From Castanea sativa (lineage: Eukaryota > Streptophyta > Magnoliopsida > Fagales > Fagaceae): a DNA stretch of 64,000 nucleotides. Position 1 is the stretch's first letter. Each line of letters opens with the position of its first letter. The position numbers and the translations under genes were made by a program. The stretch covers positions 45,451,001-45,515,000 of the forward strand of contig NC_134013.1 in assembly GCF_040712315.1 (NCBI RefSeq), given 5' to 3'. The notes beneath the pieces are model-generated. The model was not told the DNA's origin. It saw only the letters and a list, made by a program, of their open reading frames with translations, and made no database searches. This document shows positions 55,953 through 64,000 of this stretch, piece by piece.

Positions 55953-58287
55953 ATGAATAGTGTTTTGTGTGCTTCTTTGCATGTGTTCAATGTTTTTGAT
56001 TGTAACATGCCACGTGTTTGTGAAAATGCCTCTATGAGTGTTTATCCTCATGCTTGTGATGACATGTTACATAACTCTTTGGGTGTTGTTAAAATTCTAA
56101 AGTCAAACTCTTGAATAAAAATTCTAAGAAGTTTCATGAGAATTTGAGCAAGTTCATTTGTGAAAAGGATGATTTGATTGCTAAGCTCAACGAATCCAAC
56201 AAATTGGTTGAGAATTATAAGAAACTTGCTAAACATTCTCTTTAAAAATTAAAGGAGTTTAAATGTTTGAATGTGGACTTTGATGCTAAACGTGATTTGT
56301 CTAAAAAACTTGTTGATGATCTTAAATATCAAAATGAATCTCTTAAGTTGTTTGCCAAGTGTTTAATTGTTGAACCTATTGAAGGAAATTTGTATGTGCG
56401 CAACGGAAAAATAACGGATCTACTTCATTCATAAATGTTAACATGCACTATGTAAGTTTCAGAATTTGAGAAAAAGAGAGTGTACCTTGGAGCGGTGAAT
56501 TTCAAAACTGAAGATCAAAATCACTTGGGAACACTTTCAATCTTCACTCCAATTCCACTAACGCCCAAGATGTGTGGTCTCTCAATCAGTTCCAAAGGGA
56601 GAAAAATGTCAAGGAGTGTCTCACACTTCTTGCACCACTTCACGATAGTTCTTACAAAATTCTCTACAGAAAATTCTATATGTTTTTCCCTTTGTTTCTA
56701 ACTGATTATCTAATAGGGCTAGCCTTTTGGGCCTTTCCAATTGGGCTTAAGTGTGTGGCTTGGAGTGGGACCAAAGGGGGCCAATAAGACACTAGCTCTA
56801 ATGGGCCTTGAGCTTTTCTGCCAACTCTTGACAAGTCCAAGTTGCCATTAACTATATAAATATAGTTGCACTCTAGGTCTTATCTATAAATTATATCCCA
56901 AGACTTTATTATACATGTAACCCCTTCATAAAATATTCATAGTAATACAAAGTCATGAAAGAAGACTGTCACTTTGTAGATTACTACATCTTAATTCCTT
57001 GAGTACCCAGTTTAATTATTTAAAATTATTCATTATATATATTTATGAAATCCAATTCCATAAATACATATATACTTTAGTAACTCCTTACTAAAGTGGT
57101 TAGGCCTAACTCTCTGAATAACAATCCCATTAAACTTATCTCATGGGAATATTTTGTATCTTCGTTAAGAGACTATGAATTACATCTTGAGAACATACGT
57201 TCCATCAACACTAAATGTGGTTGCCCAACATACTGAGATTTTGACTATTACTCTAGATCTCACTCCTGATATATCAAAGCAACCTACACCTCATGATCAA
57301 GTCCATTATTCTCTTAGGATTAAGAATTTATGCAAATATAAGTCGTGAGTTTATTATTCATATGACAGTCGTTGGAAGAATTATAAATCTCACACGGTCC
57401 AGTTCAATATGTTTTTAACTCTTAAAACATATCAACATACCAACTAGAAATCTCCATTTCTATGATCAAGATAAATCATTTTAGTTGATATGTTATAGTC
57501 TTCGTAGATGAAATGCCCAATTTTCATCACCGACTACGAACTACATTTTGAGTTTACAAGGAACTTGTAATTTACATCTTCTGTGACTAAATTACATAAA
57601 TCACATACAAAGCATCTCATGGACTATATGATAATGTCCCAATATTCATGTTACCATTATTTTTAGGTAATAATAAAAACAACTTTATTAAACACAATAT
57701 TAAGTCATACATAATGTCATAAATAATAAAATACATAGCATCATACAATAGGATTTAAGGGCACTAATCCTAACACCTATTGCTAAAAAGGAAGAAAATA
57801 TTTGTTGCAATCATGTTGTGAAGCCTGATTTTGTGCTTATTGTGAGTTCTACCTCTAAAGACAAATCGGTGTACATTCCTCCAAACAAAAGAAATCAAAA
57901 AGTGGGAGAAAGACTCTTAAGCAAAAACCTTTGTTTAGGTCTCAACCTAGGGATTTGAATGGATCTAAATTTGTTCCTAATTGCCACCATTGCGGTGTGA
58001 TCGGTCATATTAGACCACAGTGTTCCATGTTGAAGAAAGAATAAAACCATGTTGTTAGATCCCTCCTTATAAAGCCTAGTGGACCTAAACACATTGTTTG
58101 TCACCATTGTGGTGCTTTTGGTCATCTAAGACCTCATTGCTCTAAGTTTCAAACTCTTAAAAGAATCAAAAGAAAAGAGAAACTTAAGCTTCTTGGAAGT
58201 TGTGCTTTGCAAGCTAAACTGGATTTAATGGAAAATGGTAAGTTCTTGAAGCATTTGGTTAATGCTCATACTTTCTTGTGTATGTGA
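55953..58287 (+). pseudogene. Gag-like region of C
   Basis: It opens MNSVLCASLHVFNVFDCNMP, which is not the UBN2 start of element A, and passes into a Lys/Asn-rich coiled-coil-like part (KFICEKDDLIAKLNES, KLVDDLKYQNESLKLF). The B solo LTR 56380-57775 interrupts it. It continues with two consecutive zinc knuckles in one frame, CHHCGVIGHIRPQC (57982-58023) and CHHCGAFGHLRPHC (58099-58140), with a TAA between them. The end is about 58287. The N-terminal capsid part is missing, so C is more reduced than A or D. Confidence 0.7.
56380..57775 (-). mobile_element. B-family solo LTR, subfamily B-I
   Basis: TGAAGGAAATTTG to ATCCTAACA on the + strand, 1396 bp, with the perfect duplication CCTAT (56375-56379 and 57776-57780). 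It sits in the gag-like region of C. Confidence 0.95.
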
Positions 58288-60814
58288 ATCTTTGGTTCTC
58301 ATTCTTCCAACCCTCATCTTACTTCTCATGAGACACTCAATCCAAGCACTTGTTCTGTTTGGGTGAGGAAGGATTCCAATGGTTGAGCTTATGCTCTTTT
58401 GGTCCTTGATCTAATTCTTTCAATCTTTGTAGGACTCTTCATGCATTAGATTTTATATCCTTATGGATTTGTACTTTATGCATTTCCTTATATGCATTGT
58501 TTTTGTTTTTGATCTTACTTTTATGCATTTGTTTTGTGTGAGTAAAAATCCAAAATCACATAAAAAGTGAAAATTTCAAAAAGATTGATCGTAGATGTTT
58601 GAGCACATATCACATGTAGAGTTTGGCCTAGTACCTTCGTACTAATGATGTAGTGTATTTACAAACTTAGCTTGTTATGTATGCACTTGTATTGAATGTG
58701 AGTGAAATCTAGAAATCTATGTTTGATTGTTGTAAATAGATTTTCAAGCTTGTCACGAATGTCTAGTCAATAGTCTTGTTTGATCTTGATACATGTGTAG
58801 ACTTGATCCTATATATCTCCTCACATTTAATTTTATGTCAAAAAGATCTTTTAACGTCAATCTCTAAAAGGAGAGAAAGAGCTGAAAAGGTCTTACTTTG
58901 AAAACTAGTTAGACTAGGAAAAGGTGGAGCAAAAATGTATTCAAATTGTATGATGCCAAAGCTAAAGGCTTATTCTTCAAAGAAATATTAAAAAAAAATT
59001 AAAAAAAAATAATTCATGGCATTAATGCTCAAAAATTGAGTTGTATTGATCAAAAAGTATGAAAAACGGAAGCTAAATGAAAAGCTTTCAATCTATGTAA
59101 ACACTATGGTGAGGAGTCATATACGTTCTTTTCTACTGGTGAGATAAGTCACTAAACTTCGTGCTATTTGTGTATGACTTGATTGAATTGATCATTGAAT
59201 CTTTATGCTACTATGGACTAATTCATACTTGATACTCACACACAACACACAAGTCTAATCTTCAATAAATATCTATTCATTTGTGTGATTGTACATGTTT
59301 GAATGTGATGTGTGTGCGCTCAACCATATGTGGATCAAACCAAAAATTTTTTTGATCATTTTATTTGTATTTGGAAGTGTCTTTTATCACTAATTGTTTT
59401 TAAGTTTTGTACTTACTTTGTTTTCCAATGTTTTAAGCTTGTTTTTGGGTTGCAAAACAGGGGTTAGAGTCTTTTGCAAGTCGTTTGTGACTTGGCTAGG
59501 AGTCAAAAAGCTGAAAAATGCATTTTTGGCAATTTTTGGTCATAAGGTAGTATGTTTCACGAGTAGCTCGCGAGTCACTCGCGAGTTGGCCACTTGCAAA
59601 ACGCCCAGACCAGCTATTTCATGGGTATTTCATGAGCTTTTAGTCCAAAACTCTTCATATGACTCTATTATGACTTTATCTTCTCCAAACCCTCTTTTTC
59701 AAAGCTTCTACATCAAAACCAAAATAATTTCAAGTGTTTTGCATTCCATAAACATCTCTAAGGTAATCTTTAACACTTTTCATTGATTTTAATCCTTAGA
59801 TTATGTTTTTGGGGGTTTTATGTTCATAGTTAGGATTTTCTAAAATTGGGGTTGGAAAGTTTGATTTTTGTCAATCTTTTTTATTGAGTTTTGTTTTAAA
59901 TGTCTATTTGCTTTGGATGTTGGCCCCTTGTGGCATTTAGAACATGTAGTGAGGGTAGTTTTCACCATGTTCATGCATTTCATTACATATAGGGTTTAAG
60001 GGTGCACACTAGGTGTTTAATGAATTGTCTCTTAGGCATTTTCTCACTCGTTGGACTCTGACGAGTACCAAACGTTGGGGTTTTTCATGTTTCCTCATTA
60101 GGAACATGTTTGGTTTATTGGTTTTGTATTTTACACACCTTGCCCCACATGTGCATTTCTCATGCCTTGTTTATGCGTTGCACATAGTCACCTTATGCAC
60201 ACACCTTTGCAACCCTTGTCATGCCTTGGTCTATATCTTGTTTCCTCATCCTTAGCATGTCATGTTTTACTTTATGCTTTGTAGAATTTTTTTAAGGTGT
60301 TTTGTCGCTTGTTTGAGCTTCATTTCCCATTCATGTTGTACCCCATATGCATGCTATCCTTGTTCACATCTTTCTTGCTTTCCCTCATTCTTCTTGATCC
60401 CTTTGTCTACTCATGACAAAAAGGGGGAGAGTATACTGGAGAGTATACTAGAGAGTCTATTGGACTCGTGCACATTTGTGGGGGGAGAAATTCCATAGGG
60501 GAGATGCATGTACCAAGGGGGGAGAACACATCCTTTTATAAGAAAACCATGTTTTGTTTTGTGGTTGATCAAGTTACTCATATGTTTCTCATCTTGCTTA
60601 CTTGATCGCAATTTACTTGTCCTTTTTATTACTTGCTTTACCTTGAGGGTCTAATGTGTTTTGTTCAAGTATTTCGGGATATAGTTATTTTGCTCCAAAT
60701 TCAATAGGTTTTAGATTTAGGTGTGAGTGAGTTTTGCCATTGTTCCTAAACTCACGTTTAAGTCTAAAGTTTGTTATATGGTGTTTTTGTCACAGAATAG
60801 CCAAAGGGGGAGAT
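58288..60814 (+). other. Non-coding 3' interior of C, with purine tracts
   Basis: No credible gene. Blocks are shared with 3550-4600 of element A. Motifs of the LTR cluster (cgcgag, gcgagt) recur at 59565-59600. Near 60419, 60479, 60517 and 60803 there are four separate AAAGGGGGAGA-like tracts. Repeated polypurine tracts upstream of the 3' LTR are described for Sireviruses. Confidence 0.65.
60803..60814 (+). other. Polypurine tract of C
   Basis: aaagggggagat directly before the LTR start TGTTATG. Confidence 0.85.
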
Positions 60815-61785
60815 TGTTATGTTATGATTTTTCACACAACATTTATGTTGGCTTATTCCATGACAAAAGGTATTGTAATTGCATTAATTTATTTCCTTTT
60901 AATTTGTGGGATTTTATTGTAATGGATATAGTATTAAGTTGGTGAAGATTGCTCAAGAAGTTGATTTCTCGATTTGGCTCGTGAGTGGTGTAACCCGCAA
61001 AGGTCATATAAGAAGCACATGCTGGAAGCTAAAGACTCGATGAGTTTCGCTACTCATCTTGCGACTTGGCCAACTCGTGAGATGAGCCACAAAATGCACT
61101 AACCAGTTGGATTTTAAGTGTGACTTTCCTACCCTTCACCCACACTATATATACCCTCATTACCCATAAAAGTATAAGGAGGCCATTGAGAATAAAACCC
61201 TAGAGAGGTTTCTACAACACCCACCATTAATTTATTTCCTTTGTAGTCTCTTCTCCTCCCCTCTCCCATTGTTATACCTTGGATATTTGTGCCCAAATAC
61301 AACCCACGCCTACTCAAAGTGTAAAGAGTGATTTAGAGACTGGAAAGCATTGGGGATTTGCCAAAATAAGCCGATGAGACTTGGGGATGCAATTGAGCGA
61401 TATTGCGGGATTTGGGAAGTTAGAGAAGAAAAGACTTGGAGAAGTCTGTTGGTAGCTGGAGCTTGAAAGACCCAAGTACTTTGGGTAGATTAGGCGTGGA
61501 GGCTCTTTTTGGTATCCTTGTACTCCAACTTATTCGCTGAATTCTTTAGTTTCCTCTTCCATAACATGTCTCGGTATTATCTTGTGTTTGTATCTATCTT
61601 CCCTTACTCTTCAAGCTTTATATTTATTGTTGCTTGCTTATGGTTATGACTCAAAGAATCATTCTAGTTATTGTGTATTATTTACTCCTGTTCTGCGCAC
61701 TTAGATAAGTTAGAATAAAAGCAATTAAGCCGTGTTCTTAAAATTACGGGTCTAAACAAGTTATAGTGTTTTACCCTATTTGAGC

Positions 61786-61790
<5 letters not shown>
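60815..61790 (+). repeat. C 3' LTR, complete
   Basis: TGTTATGTTATGATTTTTC to TTTGAGCTTTCA, 976 bp. It contains TATA at 61146-61153 and the CG-rich motif cluster at 60965-61090. Confidence 0.9.

Positions 61791-61850
<60 letters not shown>
61791..61850. repeat. (TA)n microsatellite, right of element C
   Basis: A pure TA run of 60 bases starting at the base after the LTR end. Confidence 0.95.
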
Positions 61851-61854
<4 letters not shown>

Positions 61855-63260
61855 TTGATAGGCTAGTGTTTGGTTTGAAAATAAGTTGAAAATTGTTTTC
61901 AGATGTTTGGTTTGCACAAAAACTTATTAACATTTCGTGCATAATTCAAAACATGTATAATATGTAAATTGTGCAAACCAACTAGTGTAGTCAATATAAA
62001 TTGAAAAAGCATGTATGAATTTGGTTTTCTAACTTTTTTATTTTTATTTTAAGGACTTGTTATTCTAATGCTGCAATAATTTGTATAAGTTAAGCCTTGA
62101 CACACCAGATACTATAAGATTAGTTGTCCAATATTATTTTGTGGGCTCCCCATTATTTATTCAAATTTATAGCTACGGGTGTTATTGATGACCTCCATCT
62201 TCAAACAATCCATTTCCAATTTGGATTTGACATACATATTTACGCCTACACCCACACAGCTCTTGGCTACTAGATGAGTTAATTATAGGTTTATTTGATA
62301 GCGACTTTAAATTAAGTTGAAAAAGTATCTTTTGACTTCCCTTATTTAGCTTAACTTGATATAGATTTTTTTTTTTCTATAAAATTTTAGCAAAATCATG
62401 CCAGGCTATGAACAGATTGTTTTACTTCAACTTCACTTTGTTTGTTTCACTTAAAAACTTATGTGAAGATAGTTTCCCCTAGGGTGTTCACCAAATCACA
62501 CAAACCACAAAAATATCACCAAAATCGCTGGCAAAATAGCATAACCACACCGTACCATAAGTAGCAGTGCACCACACCGCACCCTTTCTATATATTAATA
62601 TATTTTTTTTAATATTAAATATATTATTAATAGTTTAATAACCCTAGTTTTCCAAAGAAAAAAAGTTCAATAACCCTAGCATCTAGCTGCTAGGGTACTA
62701 TACTATTACGATATCAAATACACATTATTGATAATTCAATACCCTAACGACTAGCCATTTAACTCACTGTATTAGCTTCTAAAAAAAAAAGAAAAAAAAA
62801 GGCGTATCACTCCCTCACTCCCTGTCTTTGAGTCTTAACCCTCAGGATCATTCGTTCAAACCTTACCACCTCATTTTAAACAATTTCTTGTTGGATTTAC
62901 AATTAATACTTGTTTTGGATTTGTAGTTCATTTCATGCTTTTCTTTAGACTTGTTTACATTATGGTTTTGATAATTAAAACTTGAAATTAGTAGGCATGA
63001 CTAGCATTGCTTTAAGTATGGGTAATTCTTTTTTGATTTGTACCTAGTGTTTCACATAAACTCTTTGCTTCATATTCTTGATAAAAAATGAAGAGTATTA
63101 GATTTTGACAATTAAAACATTTAAATAGCTTGCAACTGTACCATGTTCAAATTACTTGACTTCATTTAATGTTGTATGTATAATCTGAGATAGTGATATT
63201 ACTGATATATGTTGAATTGTATGGTAATATATGTTGAATGTTTATATAGCAGATATATTA
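61851..63260. other. Unassigned, possibly old host DNA
   Basis: AT-rich, no recognised gene. Near 62785-62870 an A-rich run is followed by sequence with a weak tRNA B-box-like piece on the - strand (ggtttgaacgaat), reminiscent of a SINE but too weak to call. Polyadenine and polythymine runs are scattered. Confidence 0.4.
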
Positions 63261-64000
63261 CACTACAAGAAATCCGGGTTTAGGTGGCTTTTTTTTAGTA
63301 GCGTTTTTTAAAACACCGCTATAAATGGACTATTGCAACGTTTCAAGCTAGCACTACTAAAGAGTGAGCTATAGCGGTGTTTTCTAAAATGTTGCAGAAA
63401 ATGTAGATTTAGCAGCATTTATTTGGCTTATAGCGGCATTTTGAAAACGTCGCTATATGTTTTTCCAGAAATTTAGTTTCCCGCACAAGTTTCCCACTTT
63501 TTTTTTTTTTAGCTTCCCACTTCTTTTTCTTTTTTCTTTTTTTTTTTTCCCCCGTAAACTCGATTTTCTATTTTCTTTTCTTTATTCTCTTCATTCGACA
63601 CTTTTCTCCTCTTTTCCAATAGCTCTCTCTCCCTCTTCTCACTCTCCCTCACACCACCACACCACCCTCTCGCCACCACCACCCTCAAGCCTCCACCACC
63701 CTCACGCCGCCACTCTCCCTCACACTGCCAATCACCACACTCCTTTACATTTCCGTTTGCATGGCCACCTCCTCAGGCCGCTGATCTGCTAGCCACTGCT
63801 CTAGCCTAGCCTAGCCACTGCGGCCGTCGTCAACCTCTATACCCATTCCTAGTTGAGACTTTGAGAGATTTTGAGGTATTATTTTCCAATCTCTTCCATA
63901 ATATTCAAACTTCATGTTATTTCTTTTCCATGAGATGAAGTTCTGCTAGAGTTTGAATTAAACCTGGATTTTGTTTTTCATATCAAAGGGGTGTATTCTT
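63261..64000 (+). mobile_element. CACTA DNA transposon, left terminus
   Basis: It starts CACTACAAGAAATCCGGG, the classic terminal inverted repeat of plant En/Spm-type elements. The subterminal part has the expected repeated motif in both directions: tagcggtgttt, atagcggcattttg and aaacgtcgctata between 63298 and 63465. The 3 bases before it are TTA. The other end, and any transposase, lie beyond the window. The open frame at 63457-63792 is pyrimidine-rich low complexity. Confidence 0.8.

Larger units (their letters stand above)
54986..61790 (+). mobile_element. C: gag-only Sirevirus-like element in a TA microsatellite
   Basis: It has two related LTRs, a primer-site remnant, a short gag-like region with two zinc knuckles, a 2.5-kb non-coding 3' interior with purine tracts, and a final polypurine tract. 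There is no pol. TA repeats flank both ends directly, so the target duplication (TATAT) is hidden in the microsatellite. It is a relative of element A. Confidence 0.85.

Noticed and set aside
62780..62880. SINE or tRNA gene
   Set aside because: Only a weak B-box-like piece; no A box at the right distance, no folding into a tRNA and no clear ends.
63457..63792. 111-codon frame rich in Ser, Pro and His
   Set aside because: Low-complexity pyrimidine-rich DNA inside a CACTA terminus, with no protein-like pattern.

Overview
This is nuclear DNA of a flowering plant, almost certainly a dicot. It is AT-rich and consists nearly entirely of nested, decayed transposable elements. The repeat families look to me like those of woody dicots such as Fagaceae, but that is weak recognition and not shown by the sequence. 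I see no intact host gene, tRNA, rRNA or CRISPR array. The only convincing host-gene remnant is a piece of the LRR region of an NLR (CC-NBS-LRR type) resistance gene at about 30900-31420.

Layout. (1) 254-4786: element A, a gag-only relative of Copia Sireviruses on the + strand, cut off on its right. (2) 4787-11674: B1, a Copia element on the - strand with all domains from gag to RNase H, in one frame interrupted by stop codons; its two LTRs belong to different subfamilies. (3) 12156-27962: F, a Ty3/Gypsy element of the Tat lineage on the + strand. It has gag, protease, RT, RNase H, archaeal-type RNase H and integrase, then an array of small hairpin repeats, then an antisense intron-containing accessory ORF, then a 474-bp 3' LTR. 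The hairpin array is split by a B-family LTR (17820-24430), which itself holds a solo LTR of family D and a Helitron. Part of this nest was later tandemly duplicated. (4) 28454-30781: a divergent D-like LTR holding a B solo LTR. (5) 30900-31420: the NLR fragment. (6) 31421-36760: E-a, an Ogre-like Gypsy element on the - strand. (7) 36760-53388: E-b, a related - strand element with a very short interior. Its LTRs are split by a gag-only D element (36934-43947), two B solo LTRs, a truncated B element (B2) and an inverted solo LTR of its own family. (8) 54986-61790: element C, a second gag-only Sirevirus relative, inserted in a (TA)n microsatellite and itself holding a B solo LTR. (9) 63261 to the window end: the terminus of a CACTA DNA transposon.

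No genes cooperate here as a pathway. The autonomous-type machinery (B1, B2, F, E-a) is dead or truncated. The gag-only elements A, C and D have LTRs, primer-binding sites and polypurine tracts, so they would have needed pol proteins in trans. Perfect 5-bp target duplications can be read directly for five solo or composite LTRs of family B and for one E solo LTR, which fixes most of the nesting order. The observations most worth following are the hairpin array with changing stems but a constant loop, the frame-preserving introns in the antisense ORF, and the palindromic motif clusters shared between the LTRs and 3' interiors of the gag-only elements.
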